Shown here piece after piece: positions 1 to 12,412 of a DNA stretch of 64,000 nucleotides (positions are counted from its first letter, which is position 1; each line of letters begins with the position of its first letter). The stretch spans positions 13,640,001 through 13,704,000 of the forward strand of contig CM114274.1 of the NCBI GenBank assembly GCA_050084515.1, in the 5' to 3' direction. A model generated the notes under the pieces. The model was given only the letters and a program-made list of their open reading frames with translations. It had not been told where the DNA came from and did no database searches. A program made the translations under genes and the position numbers. The DNA comes from Blasia pusilla (taxonomy: Eukaryota; Marchantiophyta; Marchantiopsida; Blasiales).

Positions 1-627
1 GCGTGTACCTGAAAGTTGTATTCCTCTCAAACAGCAAGTGGGTGTACAATATAGTGGAGAGCAACATGCAAGCATGTCTCAAGGTGGTAAAGATGGACCC
101 TATGCACAGAACTCCAAGCCAAGTTTGTTATACAGTGGATATTGTCCAACGGGGCAAGGGTGGAATAGTAAGAATCTATTGATTTGCATCTCAAATTTCT
201 CTTTCATTATAAATCATAGGATGATGGTGGGAAGGTTGTATGATGTGTCTGTACTACACTCATATATATGTCATGTGTAGACTCTATGTAGGGTGGATTC
301 TCCAACTATACCGAGGGACCCTATCATGCGGTGCCAAATAGTCAAGATCGGTTTGGAAGTAGCCAATAACTTTATGGACTCAATAATAGCACTCCAAAAA
401 TGTATGGACAACCTTAACGGTTGGGGCTAGGACCCACTCAAGGAGTGCAAATGACAAAGGCTACAGGTAATAGCAAGTCACATATATATAGAGAAGTATC
501 ATCCCTATTTGGAGAATTTCTTCCTCGTGTTTTCACTAATTAGTAAGTGACCTGACATCGATACATAGCTTCTGTTTTTAGGCATAAAGACTTCCTTGGT
601 GGGCAGCAGTCTTGACTGAAGATATTC
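1..627. other. No gene recognised
   Basis: Short open frames are present on the plus strand but none resembles a known protein. The stretch precedes the first decayed exon at 628 and may be the 5' part of the same repeat gene, which would start outside the window. Confidence 0.4.
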
Positions 628-1320
628 ATGTGTGCAGCAAACTATACGACTCTAGGCTTGCGACGGGCAAGCGTAGGGACAACATACACACCGAACTCAG
701 TGACTGAGAGCAGTGTCCAAGGAAAGGGGATGAAAGTCGGAAAAGTGGGTGTGAACAACTCTGGTTGGATCACCACAACTTCTGGAGGAGAGAATAGGTG
801 GCATGCAAATTTTAGAGCCAAGGTGTTGCGATGGCTTGACATCTCCATTGTGAATTTTTCAGACCAACACTCAGAAGCAATCAACCTTTATCAAATCGAT
901 GAGTTTCCGATGGACTTGCCAACTTCTGTCCCAGAGTAGCTAGCCGGCCTCGACACCGACCCAATCTTTGATCGGGTAAGAAGAATATGGGTTATGTGAA
1001 ATCTCATTATCCAAAACATTGGAAAAAAATTATTACAACCACTTATATCATCTTCATTATGGCAGGTTGTAAAGCAGATGGCAATGATGGACGGCCAAAA
1101 GTCCCAAAAAATTCCACTTTTTCGACTATGGAAAATGGATTACGTATGTGAAATTCAGTCGGAGGAGGACATTGCAAAGCTAAATTAGTCGGTGGCGACA
1201 ACATCATACGTCAACAAGTTTCCTCCGTTCTATGTTCAGCCTTACGATGAACATGGAACGCATGCTCTGGTGACGGATAACTTTCTATTGATATTCATGT
1301 GTGCCCTTGCCCAATCTTCC
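628..1320 (+). pseudogene. Decayed repeat-family gene, copy A, 5' exons
   Basis: The product is unknown. The open frame 628-939 ends with the motif IDEFPMDLP. After an in-frame stop the same frame continues as LAGLDTDPIFD to a donor GTAAG at 976. An intron-like stretch 976-1065 ends in GGCAG, and a second exon-like segment follows (VVKQMAMMDG, with one stop near 1185). The inverted copy on the minus strand at 10.55-10.9 kb carries the same block (IEEFPIDLP and LAGLDTDPIF) and also has a GTAAG directly after it, so the exon boundary is supported by two copies. The similarity between copies is seen directly. That this belongs to the same gene as the methyltransferase-like exons at 4.3-6.9 kb is inference from the order of blocks in the minus-strand copy. 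Confidence 0.5.
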
Positions 1321-1329
1321 ATCATAAAC

Positions 1330-4300
1330 TATAAGTTTGGGACCCACCTCTTGTAATTTATGTCCATTTTTGTACAACCTGTCACTTATTGCTCCGCCCG
1401 CCCTTGTCTTGCCTTCTACCACAAGTTATAAGTGTATACCCCATTTCTTGCAATTCATGTGCGTCCACTTGTCCACACTTGTCTGTCTAAATTCAGCCAA
1501 AGGGCTCACTTTTCTGTTTTTGTGCAACCATGGATGTCTTGTTGCACTATTTTTTTTAAATGTAACATCTTAACACAAAGAAAATATGAGCCAAATAAGA
1601 TTATAGGAAAAGAAATTAGTGTTTCAAGGACATTGAAATTAAATTTCATAACATTACTACATGAAGAAATGAAAATAAAAACCTAGCATAGACTCGTAAT
1701 TTCATACCTATGTGAAGAATTGTATTTTTTACATAAAATAGATCTAGAGTACAATGATATTCATAGAAATTTTTATGAATGGCACAAAAAATTAATTCTA
1801 TTTAAGCTATTTAAATAAAATAAGAGAATAAGAATGATGATGAAACTACCATCAACTAATTTTAAATCTCTTTAATAAGAAAATTTCATGTGTTAAGTCT
1901 AAAATTTCATGTTTTAAGTCTAAAATTTCAAATCTAACTCAATAAAACTTAGTCTCTCTTAATGATAGCATCTTACACTATCTAATTTCAAATCTAACAC
2001 ATGCAAACTTGCTAATTTAACCACTTGCAAAGGAACACATAACACTCATAGAGAGTTTTCTATTTATTCGTCCCTTATTCAAATATTACTACAGAATAAA
2101 AAAAAGTATCAAGATAGTGTAGCAAATATATCTATGCCGAGGCATGAAATGGAAGAAGATATTATAATAACTTTAAAGTAGAAAATAAAGAATGAGGAAA
2201 TCCCTCTTACTAAAAAATCTTTCAAATTTCTTCTTTATCCTTTTGAATATTTTTTCCTAACAATATGTTCTTATATAAATAAAGAAAATCCCACGAATAT
2301 TCATTTTCAAAATGACTTAGAGGCCATAAGGTATAGAAATAGCTTTAAATAAGTGGGTTAAACAAAATGGAATGTTATACAACATGCAACAATTATTGGA
2401 GACAACGCCCTCAACCTTCGATAGTGCATTGGTTGATGGGTGTTATTTTGGACTTGTTCAGTTTGGGCACGTGGATTTGATTCAAATTTAAATATCATTG
2501 TCTAAATGTATTTCTCAAGCTATTTTATTGCGACATTGATCCTATACTTATCATTCAATGTGTAAGCATCATACGAGCATCTTACTAGTATTATATAAGA
2601 GAAATAATTTTAATTACAAAGGTTAGATATGCAACTTTACTTACTACACTCACTTACAAGGTTTGATAAAAGTAAATTTTTTTGGAAAATTTTGAAAAAT
2701 AAAAAAGAAGTAGCATATAGAAGACAATAGAAGAAGGTATAATAGAAACTTAAGAAAAAAATTATCTTGAATTTATTCTTTTTCCTTTTGAATATTTTAT
2801 TTCCACCAACTATGAGGCAATAAATAATATAATAACAAAAGAAGAGGGCTAAATAAAATAGCATGTAAAATATTTTAAAAGGAAATAAAATCGAAAGGGT
2901 ATTCTTTGAAGTATGTATAGGTTGAACCATAACCTCCAAGGATTGGATAATGTTCTCAAGAAGTCAAGAGAATGGAATGTATATAAAGAGAATTGACTAC
3001 ATTTTCATTTATTTCATTGAATTAAAATTTTTTAACAAAATATTAATTGAATTAATTTAACAAAATATTTGCATGCACATATATACAACCAGTTATCAAA
3101 CTGCAGTAATTTTATTTGAACAAACAAGTTTCAAGAAATGGTAGTAAATATCTTGGGGAAAGGACTCAATTGATGAGAAGCATATTCCAAATATCACCTA
3201 TTGATATCCTAATACTATAAAAAAAGTCACTATTAATCCACCAAAATTCTCTAAGAGAGTTTTGGGGGATCTTAGATTCTTAGAACATTGCAATAAGCAT
3301 TCTCATTTGCATCAAAAGTTTTTGTATGGAATCAACTTCCAAGGGGAAGAAAAACACTATTAATCATTTAAAAGATTTATATGAGTGTGAATTTATCCAC
3401 ATGTGGAATTTTTTAAGGAGATGAAATTTGAAATGACTTTGCTATCTTTGTAGTAGAAGTTCATCCATAACCATGCAATATCTTGGAAAACTTTTCATCG
3501 AATAATCTTAGCATATTGAGAAATATTCCAAAAATATAGATCCTACTAAAGTGTTTTCGTGTAGAAGGCTTCAACCAAGAGAACAAAGAAATATTTCCTT
3601 GTGTGGGGAGAGACCCAAAAGATTCAGGTTATCTTCATAGTATTGACTTTAGAACCATAGTTCCTCTTAGGAATAGCATATAAATCCTTACCAAAAGGAA
3701 TAAAGCCTTTGTTGTTTAGACAAAGCACTAAATTCTTTCTATTCTTAGTGGACTTAGAAACAAATAAATACCATCTCTTTCTTTCTTAATCATTTTCACA
3801 TGATATCAATGATTAATTTTTTTAATTAATAAAAATATATGAATGAGAAGTAACTTCAAAAAATTTATCCAAAAAAAAATGTAGCCACTACTAACCATAC
3901 AAGATCTACACTCTCATAAAAATAAAAAGAGAGAATTAGCTTGCATAAAGAGAAAGAGTATGTGCATAAAACACAAAGAGAATAAGAGATCTTCATCCTT
4001 TTGTCTTTATATAAAGGTAGAGACAAGAAGTGCTTGGCTTAGAATCCAAACAAACTCATGCCATCCTAGATGGTAACATGTGCACAAATGTCACAAAACC
4101 TGCACAAATCAACTTTTTTCATGTCATTCTAATATAATTAGAACTAATTTTTTCCAATGCTCATGCCATGCATAAGAATTGGAAACAATTGCATGCACGA
4201 ACCCTAAGGCTATCAAGATAATCCTTGGTTTTTTAATTTCCTGATGGATAATTTAAAATTTTAATTGATAATCATAGTTTTCCTTCATGTGTTGATACAT
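1330..4300. other. AT-rich stretch without a gene
   Basis: About 3 kb of strongly AT-rich sequence with stops in all frames. A 100-codon minus-strand frame at 2637-2939 is built of low-complexity Phe/Lys/Tyr codons and is not convincing. The stretch separates two groups of exons of repeat-gene copy A, so it could be a large intron or a later insertion. I see no terminal repeats that would settle this. Confidence 0.5.
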
Positions 4301-4309
4301 TTCAAGCTT

Positions 4310-6856
4310 ATATTGATTATGGGCTTCTTCGCCTAATGGAGAGGGATTCTCCATGTATGACATGGAGATGGGACAGGGCATGTCCAATTGGGAGGTAATA
4401 AATTATCCAATCTGGTTGGACTTCAACGACTCGGAGGAGATAAAAGACAAGAATCTGCACGTGGTCTATGTGCAGTGGACGCTGGCAGGGACGATATTGT
4501 GAACTTCATCAAACTTTAGAAAGTTTTTGAAGGAGATGCGGAGGAGCAAGCCATTGAGACAACAAAGTTGGTGGCAAATTTTGTCACCGCCAAGGTTAAA
4601 TCCATAGCGGGTTTGAAAGCAAAGGCAAGGGGGTCCAGGAATTCCCAGGCCAAGTCTTCGAGAAAAGAGGTTGAATCTTCAAGGCGAGAGTCTTCCGGGA
4701 GAGAGGGGCAACAGGGCCGGACCAGGTCCTTGTCAAAGAAAACGCACGTGGAGTCTGAGATAAAAGAGACTCCAACAAGCCGACAACAAACTTGGGAAAT
4801 GCAAAAGCGGGAGGCACCTAGTTCGTCCGAGGGAGGAGATAAGGATGTGGAATACACTCCATCATCCTTGGGCAAGCATAGGGAAAAGACCACGAGGACA
4901 AATGTCCTTTTTCACTAGACTCATCTTGTTGATGAACTAGAGAGTTTCAGTTCTCAAGAGTCAACAGCTGCCATTGAGAATTTGACCGTGCTAGGGCAAA
5001 AACTCCTTTGAAATAGGCAGGCCCCCTGGACGGTGCATGGGGTTGCTAAGGAGGTGGCGGTGGACCTCCTCATTGCAGATTTTCCTTCTAGGTTTTTTTT
5101 GTGGGACAAAATTCCATCGGACACTGTCCCAAAGTGGAATGTCCCACTTTCCTATGACCAGATTGCTATGCTATTTTCTTTTGCTGACGCTTATCTCAGT
5201 GACAGGGGTTATTTCCTGGTCCTTATTAGAGGGAGTAAAGATGAGCTCTTGCACCTTTAGTACGTAAAGAGGTCGCTCAAGTGGAGGACGGCGAAATCGT
5301 GGGTCATAAACAATGAGTATCCACTCAGATCGGCAACGAATCAAGTTCCGGTAAGTTTCCAACTTCACTTTTTTGAAGGAATTGAGATGGTTTAGAAATA
5401 CAACCCATTGGACTCCGACCGGTTTCATCCTTGCATGCAACCCGTCGAAACCCGATAGGTTGCAAATTCACTTACTAGTCTCTAGTGATTGCAACCCGTC
5501 AAAACCTAACGGGTTGCAATTAGAATTGCTTCTCCACTTTTTTCTGCAGTGATGCTACCCGTTTGAAAGCGACGGGTTGCTCTCATATTAGGAGCTTTAC
5601 AATTAGGAACACATCGATTGAGTAGTAAGACAACCGTCGGACTCCAACAGGTTGCGGTTTTGTAAAAAAAAAAGAGCAACTTGTAAGGTTCCAACGTGTT
5701 GCTCATCAGCAAAGAATCCTTTTTGAGTTGTATAGGAACCTGTGGGACTTTGACATGTTTCTGTTATATCTTGCCTATTAAGCAACGTTTCAGGGTCCAA
5801 CGGGTTGCTAATCACCATAGATTCCTGTTTGATTTGATTTCTCTTGTGTCTAGCCAAATGAGCAACCCGTCCAATCCTTACGGGTTGCACATTGTGTCAC
5901 TATATGGAGAGTAGACCAGCGGTCTACTACCTTTTTCTTTTTGCTCACATTATTTTCCACCTACTTATTCACAGATAGACCACTTATTTATCTACTGCTT
6001 TGTAAGGCTCGAGCATAGCTTCCATGTGTTCCAGATCCTAGATCCAGTGGATCTATGCTCCGATGGGTACAACTTAGATGGTCTCTACATTCCCCCTGGA
6101 AATTTCATGCAGGAAGGGACCCCTTACTTGGAGGAAGGGAGAAGTCACCTCCCTTGATACAAACGCTCACGGAGCTCTGCTGGAGGTCGGGTGACTTGAT
6201 GTTTGACTTAGTGGGTCTATTAGGGGTGAGTATCATAGGCGCCTAGCAAAGTGGCAGGAACATTCTCTGCCTTGAGGGAAGGCTGAACTTTTCTATCTTT
6301 GCAAAGAGGAAAAGGCGGATTACGAGAGGCTAGTGGAAGTATACAACTCGCCTCTAAAGCCAATTGCTCCAGGTCCAGAGCCATCATTGATAGTGACATT
6401 ATCGTCACTTCCTACAATTCCAAAAATTGATAGGGCAAAGCTGACAATAATACTGGAAGAGCTCTCAGACGATGACGAGTGAGTTCAAAGATTTATCGAA
6501 GCCAGCTTGATTGAAGTGTTTTGGAGTTGGGATTTAGTGGTTTCCAATGGTGGAGCACATATTGATACTGGATGGGTGTCACCTTGCAAAGCATACAAGA
6601 TTTATTGTCAAGGCAGGCGATGGGACTCAAATCATCTTATATGGGACCGTTATGGTGTACTTAGGGGGGGCCAAGGCTCTCGAATTCCCCAAAATTTTCA
6701 ATCCCCGTCTACAATCAACCAGAGGAGCCACTTGTATCCCAAGACTTTCCTTTTGTACAAGAATCTAGGAGAGTTAGGAGTACATTTGTAGATGAAGAGG
6801 CTGAAGAAATCATTGACTAGATCAAATATAAATTTCCGAGCTTCCCTCGGATGTAA
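4310..6856 (+). pseudogene. Decayed multi-exon gene with DPPY-type DNA methyltransferase-like domain (copy A)
   Basis: An exon group at about 4320-5364 begins with GEGFSMYDMEM. After a frameshift near 4500 it runs in one frame with a Lys/Arg/Ser-rich linker (4568-4918) into VDLLIADFPSRF and FADAYLSDRGYFLVLI, then SWVINNEYPLRSATNQ, and stops at a donor GTAAGT at 5365. The first motif fits motif IV (D-P-P-Y/F) of permuted N6-type DNA methyltransferases, with the first Pro replaced by Phe. After a palindrome array (5399-5889) a second exon has EKSPPLIQTLTEL, then GDLMFDLVGLLG and GRNILCLEG, which fit the SAM-binding motif I and the following acidic strand. A 3' exon (about 6507-6854) reads ILYGTVMVYLGGAKALEFP and ends at a TAA overlapping AATAAA (6855-6860). 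At least four in-frame stops and two frameshifts make it a pseudogene. The domain call rests on motif order (IV before I) and is inference. Confidence 0.6.
5399..5889. repeat. Palindromic repeat array 1
   Basis: Nine recognisable units, starting near 5399, 5437, 5491, 5554, 5630, 5676, 5735, 5782 and 5862. Each resembles arms GCAACCCGT(C) and (G)ACGGGTTGC around a 7-9 base centre. The units at 5491 and 5862 keep nine-base arms that pair perfectly while their centres differ. Spacing is irregular (38-80 bp) and the spacers are not alike. The array lies in the presumed intron between the two methyltransferase-like exons. Confidence 0.8.
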
Positions 6857-6981
6857 TAAAGGATGAGAATTTTTTGCACCATGTCGGTTTTATAATTTTT
6901 TTCTAAATTGTTCTGCTTCTTTGTCTATAGAGCTTGTTCTTATTGATTGTATTAGTCTATCTACTCGATGATGTTTTTTTT

Positions 6982-7330
6982 GCAACGCCTCAGATTCCGA
7001 GGGGTCGCGAACCAGGGAACAATCGTGTAGACTATCGGATTACAATTTGGTTGCAAACCACAATCCCAGTTTGCAACCATAAAAATGAGGGATCAGGGAC
7101 CAAGTTTGGAATTTCTTTGACTCCGAAAAGTTGCAGTTCCTCCATAAGGTTTGCAGCCTGTTGGAGATCGACGGCTTGCAAAAAAAGAACTAAGTTGGCG
7201 AAATGTAGAATTACGAGAAGTTGCAAAGTTTCCAATGGGTTGCATGTCTGTTGGCGGCGAGTGAAGATCTCCTTATGAGCCCTTTTTTCTTTCATGATGT
7301 CATTCAGCCTCTCGGATTCCGACAAGTTGG
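6982..7330. repeat. Palindromic repeat array 2
   Basis: About five degenerate units: 6982 (GCAACGCCTCAGATTCCGAG), near 7050, near 7150, near 7220 and near 7308. The array starts about 125 bp after the stop codon and polyadenylation signal of repeat-gene copy A, so here it is in the 3' flank rather than in an intron. Confidence 0.6.
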
Positions 7331-7938
7331 AGGTCCCAAGTACTCATTTTTGTAAATTTTAGAATGTTTCTTTCCCTTTTCAAAATTCTCATACCTACCA
7401 AGGTTACGTCACAAGTAACAAAATTTTTACTTTGATAGGTTATAAGAGTTGAAACTGTTTCTTCTCTAGGGCATGTCTGTAATATTTTCCTGATTGATTT
7501 GAATGGTCTGTGATTTTGTTTCTGTGAACCCATCGCATGTCAATAGGTTGGAAGCCAAAAGTGGAACTTGGGTGGCTATAGATATACGCACAAATTCTCG
7601 TTGTGACTATCGAGACTCTCTTGCAACCTTTTTTTAACCCCATTTTCTGGGAAGAATGCAAATATCATTTGCTATTGCTCCCCCATTTTCTTCAATGCAT
7701 ACTTTTGGAATATCTGATTTTTTGAGCGGTTGCAAGCTTAGGTACTGTAATTCCCTTGCGAAAATGAAATCTTAAGCCTGTGATGACTGGTTGTTAGATT
7801 TTCACCAAGTGTTGGGGATGAGGGTGGGAGTCTTGGATAAAGAGCCAATTGTGGTGCACTTCTTACTCTCTTTTAAAAATTTCTTACATTTGAAGTAGGG
7901 AAGAAACCACAAAATTTGAAGAAAGTTTTGAAGAGAGT

Positions 7939-8890
7939 TTAAGGATTTGACCCTTTTTCCTGAAGAGGCACTCTCCTCTCTTCCTCTCTCTTTCTAGAAT
8001 ACCAGCCCCCCTCGAGGGCCATGTCCATGTCATACATGGAGAATCCTTCGCCATCCGGAGTATTTTCCCATAGCTTAAGCATCGCTTGAAACTCCCTACA
8101 TGTTCCTATATTCACACAAGAGATCAAGAACCTGAACACCATCCTCTCCGCAGCTCGATGGCAGAATGAATCAACAACTTGATCTTGAATCTCCTTCTTA
8201 TTTTTGGTGAAGTCCCATTTCTCCGAGTCACCAATCTCCTCGTCAACGACCTTTTATGACAAAATCTAGTTCTTGAACATCTTCTTGAATCCAGGTTTCT
8301 TTCTCGGATTATCCCGAATGTCATTTAAACACAACTCGAACTCCTCCGCCAATCCGAGGCTAGCCAGCTCGGGAACCCGCTGAATGCCTTGGCTAGAAGG
8401 CATTCAATCATGGACTTTCCCAACAAGCGCAAGGCATCCTAGAAGGACCACTCTCGAAACTACTAGGAGATGACTGGGTCCGAAACCCTCGGGGGATGGT
8501 GTGCCAATTTTTTCACTACCTCTATTCCCTCTAGACTGATCTTCATCAATCGGATCCGCTTGAATTCGGCCATCCCTTAAAGGGCAAACCGGTGAACTCG
8601 ATCCAATGACACCTTCTCTATATTGCGTGCATGGGGGTCCTCGTCCCTCTTTCGCTACCTTTTGATAATGGCCTTGAACTCTTTGTAGAAGTCCGACCCA
8701 AGGTCGGGGTTGAGGATAGCAATGTACCGTTCCATCTTGCTTGCAAGGTTCCTAGTGGACGCCAACAGTGCAACCTGAATGAACTTGGCTCTCTCAAAAG
8801 CCGAAACATTCCCTCTCCGCTTGAGCTCCAATTTCGCGCTTCTCTTTGCTGCCTATATTTGTGACCAGAAGAGTATTGAAACAACATCAT
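7939..8890 (-). pseudogene. Decayed repeat-family gene, copy B, middle exons
   Basis: Read on the minus strand, 8860-8660 encodes a charged helical segment (AAKRSAKLELKRRG, then FYKEFKAIIKR and a stop). Further down 8324-7939 runs through IRDNPRKKPGFKKMF and EKWDFTKNKKEIQDQ into PDGEGFSMYDMDMALEGG, and ends at 7939. The GEGFSMYDM motif is shared with copy A near 4340 on the plus strand, so the two are inverted copies of one family. At least three stops interrupt the frame. The methyltransferase-like part that follows this motif in copy A is missing here, because copy B stops close to where the 3' flank of copy A ends. The function of these segments is unknown. Confidence 0.55.
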
Positions 8891-9108
8891 CTTGGGAAAT
8901 GAATGTGTTGGCCCAAATATTCTTTTTGATTAGCTCCTTTTGCAAGCATCTCATCCACCAACTACTCTCCTAGGAATCCCTTGTATTGCGACGGATGCAT
9001 TGTAAGCATCTTTCTCACTTGATTGTATTCTTGGATGCAATGATGGGTAACGTCCTCTTTGAACACAATTTTGCAAACATCAACAAAGATTAAGAAAATT
9101 TTCAACAA

Positions 9109-9854
9109 GCAACCCTTTTGACAGGTTGGAAGCAGATGAAAAAAATATCAGCTATTTGCAACTCTTCGTAGTGCGACTGTTTGCTCCAAAAGCCTCTTCT
9201 GTGCAATCCGACAAAAACAAACGGTTTGCATTTGGGTCCATCAAAGCTAGGTTGCAACCCTTTGGACTTCATTGAGTTGCACCTCGAGTTCAATAAATTC
9301 AAAAATTGAACCCGTCGAAAACCGAAAGATTGCAAAGCCATCCAAACCGAGTTTAGGATTCTGACTCTAGTTTTTTGACTTGCGACCTATCAAAGTCTGA
9401 CAGGTTCTTACTTGTAAAGTACCGACAGGCGAGTTTGACTGGCTCTACAACCCATTGGACTCGAACAGGTTGCATATGTGGTTGAAAGACCTTGGTTTGA
9501 GGAGTTTGCAATCGATCGGGCTCCAACAGGTTGCATGTGGAGTTAAAAAGCGGGTGGTTTGAATGTTTTGCAACCCATTGGAGTCCGACGGGTTGAATGT
9601 TCTTAACGAAAGGTCTAGTTTTGCATCGCTTTGCAATTGGTTGGAGATTGACAAGTTGCAGAGATAACAAAAGCAAGAATTATTCTATAAAGATCATGCA
9701 AGGCATCAGAGTCCGAGAAGTTGCATGAAAGCCCACTCAAACCACGCCCTCTTATGAATCTGCAACTCGTCGGACTCCGATGGATTGCAATGCTTGTCCT
9801 ATTGGGATTTCCGCACTTGAGATTGTGCAACCCATCAGTCTCCGACGGGATGCC
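9109..9854. repeat. Palindromic repeat array 3
   Basis: The largest array, with about 13 units between 9109 and 9854. Clear members start near 9450, 9510, 9570, 9632, 9771 and 9827, for example arms GCAACTCGTC and GATGGATTGC around GGACTCC. It separates the 10.55-11.13 kb exon from the 8.3-8.9 kb exons of minus-strand repeat-gene copy B, so it probably occupies an intron. Confidence 0.8.
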
Positions 9855-9899
9855 AAGCAACACAATAGAGAGCCCGTAGAGTTCAACAAATTTCAAAGA

Positions 9900-10554
9900 C
9901 GAGCAACAAGTTCTTCCTCTCGCAATTGATCGCCTTTTGACGTGTTGCAGCTATTATTAAGAATGTTAGCTATTGAAATCGGTTCATTTTCCGGAAGAAA
10001 AGTTCAAGGACATTTACGTGTTCATGGAGTGCATGGCCATTTCCACAGTGGCCATGTGATTTGGGTAGGGATGGAGGACCACCGCCCTTACGCAGAAGTG
10101 AGCCTCAAGGGAGTTGGATGCTTTGCTGAAAACTACGATTGAGCCTTGAATCAGTGGTTGCCATCCTAGATGAAAAATTAAAAGTTCTGCATCCACTTGT
10201 ACTGAGTTCTTACTAGTGCCTTCTAGAACTCCATGTCCCTCGACCTCTAAAAAGCATCAAGACTCTCTAGGTCTTCCTCCGTTACCAAAGCTTGGGTTGC
10301 ATGCTCATCATACGGTTGAACATAAAATGGTGCGAAGCTATCAACGTATGAAATTGTCACCAAAGACTGCTTCAACTTCTCAATGTCTTCCTCCGATTGG
10401 ATTTCTCTTACGTATTCCATCATTTGGAGTCGGCATAGAGGAATCTACAAGGAATTCGGGCCATCCACTAATGCCATCTGCTTTACCACCTACTCAAATG
10501 CCAACGACGAGCACTAATGCAATGCGGGGAGAACTGTAGAACCATGCTTACTTG
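9900..10554. other. No gene recognised
   Basis: Continuation of the presumed intron of copy B. Open frames on both strands (for example 9942-10142 plus and 10216-10539 plus) have no recognisable similarity and no shared motif with copy A. Confidence 0.4.
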
Positions 10555-11130
10555 CTAAAAAATTGGGTCCGTGTCAAGTCCAGCAAGGTGCTCTGGAGCC
10601 TTATCTGGCAAGTCTATTGGAAACTCTTCAATTTTGAAGAGATTGAATTCTTCAATAAGCTTTTGAGATGTTAAAGACTCTTTTCCTTCACCTTCCGAGA
10701 TCTCCATGATCTCAACTTTTGGGGTGTTAACAGCTTCCTCGTTGGTCTTTGGAAGCTTGTCAATGTTGGTCTCTTGCGTTGGACCACTCAACCACATGGA
10801 TGACATATCCTCCATTTCCACACTCTCAGTGGGTCGTTGGGAGGGCTCTTCTTCTACAGTGACCACCTTCTCCTGCCTGGCTTTTGCAAGTTCAGCTTTC
10901 TGCAAGGCGGTGTCCTGCCTCTACTTCATCTTTATCTTCGCCTCCATGCATTTCTTCTCGGCTTTCTTTGCATCCGCAAGCAATTTCGCTTCTTGCTTCT
11001 ACTCTTGCTTTGTGAGCTTCTCAAATGCAAGTTTTGCCAACATTTCTTGCTTCCTTATTACGGATTCACGTTGGTGCTACTTGATTGCCTCACCGTACAT
11101 CTAGAGGCATCCATCGCATAGCAGAAGACG
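10555..11130 (-). pseudogene. Decayed repeat-family gene, copy B, 5' exon (coiled coil and EFPIDLP motif)
   Basis: Read on the minus strand this is a Lys/Glu/Ala-rich, probably coiled-coil segment (RKQEMLAKLAFEKL, then LLADAKKAEKKCMEAK), interrupted by two stops. It continues as an open frame 10905-10555 with an acidic linker and ends in NLFKIEEFPIDLP and HLAGLDTDPIF. The last block matches copy A at 870-975, and a GTAAG follows it in both copies. The protein family is not one I can name. The heptad-like charge pattern suggests an elongated scaffold part. It lies 5' of array 3 and the 8.3-8.9 kb exons in the same orientation. Confidence 0.55.
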
Positions 11131-11541
11131 GAGTTGCACCGGACCTCCGCGAGAAGCTCCTAACCTTGCGGGATTGGATTTTTTTGAGTCATCCTGAAAT
11201 AAGTGGAGAATCAAATGCCACACAATGGATTTTCACCTGAATTATTGTTTCCTCTGAAAAAGAATCGATTCAACTCAAATTGTCGTGACCAAGAGTTGTC
11301 ACCCCCAAATAAAGAGACAACAACCACTCGTCAAAATGTCCGAGTAATTGGAAAGTCAGATTTTGTAGTTTTGTGAACAGGGGAGCTGAAAGCAGCATAG
11401 AACAATGTAGAACTGAAAAGTGAAAAGCCTTGAAATCGGTCCTTATATACTTTCACAGCCGTTAGACTCGATTGTTGGTACGATGGTTGACCATTGGTGT
11501 TTTGGTGGACTATTACGATGCAAGTTCTGCGTGGTCTCCCT

Positions 11542-12045
11542 GCAACACGTCAGATTCTGATGGGTTGCTGGTAGACATCCTACCCAAATCCTGCAATACG
11601 TTGGACCCCAACGAGTGCAAGGTGCCCATTTAGCTTGGGTCTCATGCAACCCATCGGAGTCCGATCCGTTGCACGTAGACTCCCTCAAGCTTGTATTTCT
11701 GTGCTACTCATCTTACTCCGATGGCTTGCACAAGGACCATTTAGCATGATTCATGCAACTCGTCAGACTCCGATGGTTTGCAAGCTGATCACCCAAAACT
11801 TGCAATGTAACCCAAGCATTGAACGTAAGGGAGAGCAGATGAGGCACTGAACTTGTGCTAGAATTTTGCAATCCGTAGGAAATTGACAAGTTGTATCGTC
11901 CCATCCAAACTCAATTCAACTCGACAACATGCATTTAGGGTTCGTTCCTTTGACATCCATGTCAAAGGTTTCCAACCCGTCGGACTTCGATGGGTTGATC
12001 TTTCCCTTGAGTCGATATTCCAAGGTGTCCGGCTCCCACGGGTTC
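11542..12045. repeat. Palindromic repeat array 4
   Basis: About eight units, starting near 11542, 11593, 11647, 11705, 11755, 11868, 11970 and 12020, with spacing around 50-60 bp in the first part. One is GCAACACGTC ... GATGGGTTGC. It lies between the 5' end of copy B (minus strand) and the zinc-finger pseudogene starting at 12.4 kb (plus strand). Confidence 0.75.
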
Positions 12046-12412
12046 AAGGAAGCTTGGAAAATCCTCTCGATCCCACTAGTGAGCAAACAACATGTTTGAA
12101 TATTCCTTTCTGGTAGGTATAATCACCTAACTACCAATTGCATGTCACACATATTTTGTCTGAATTTAAAGAGACATTGTTCACTACAAATTCAACATAA
12201 GCATTTTTTTTTTCATTTTGACTCTCATTCTTATTCTATCATGGCAATCATTCATGGTCCGACCCAAATGGAAAGTTATGTAAAACTCACATGTGACAGC
12301 CATCTAGCGGGCCTTCCTCAATTAGAGATAATTTGAGCCCAACCTGGTGATATTCATGTAATTATCAAAGAATATTTCCTCTCACTCCGATTTTCTTCTC
12401 CATATTGGAACC

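Noticed and set aside
2637-2939. 100-codon minus-strand ORF rich in Phe, Tyr and Leu
   Set aside because: Low-complexity AT-rich sequence; it looks like a membrane protein only because of base composition.
9353-9896. Long overlapping minus-strand ORFs across array 3
   Set aside because: They are produced by the stop-free palindrome units, which stay open on both strands. The translation only repeats the unit.
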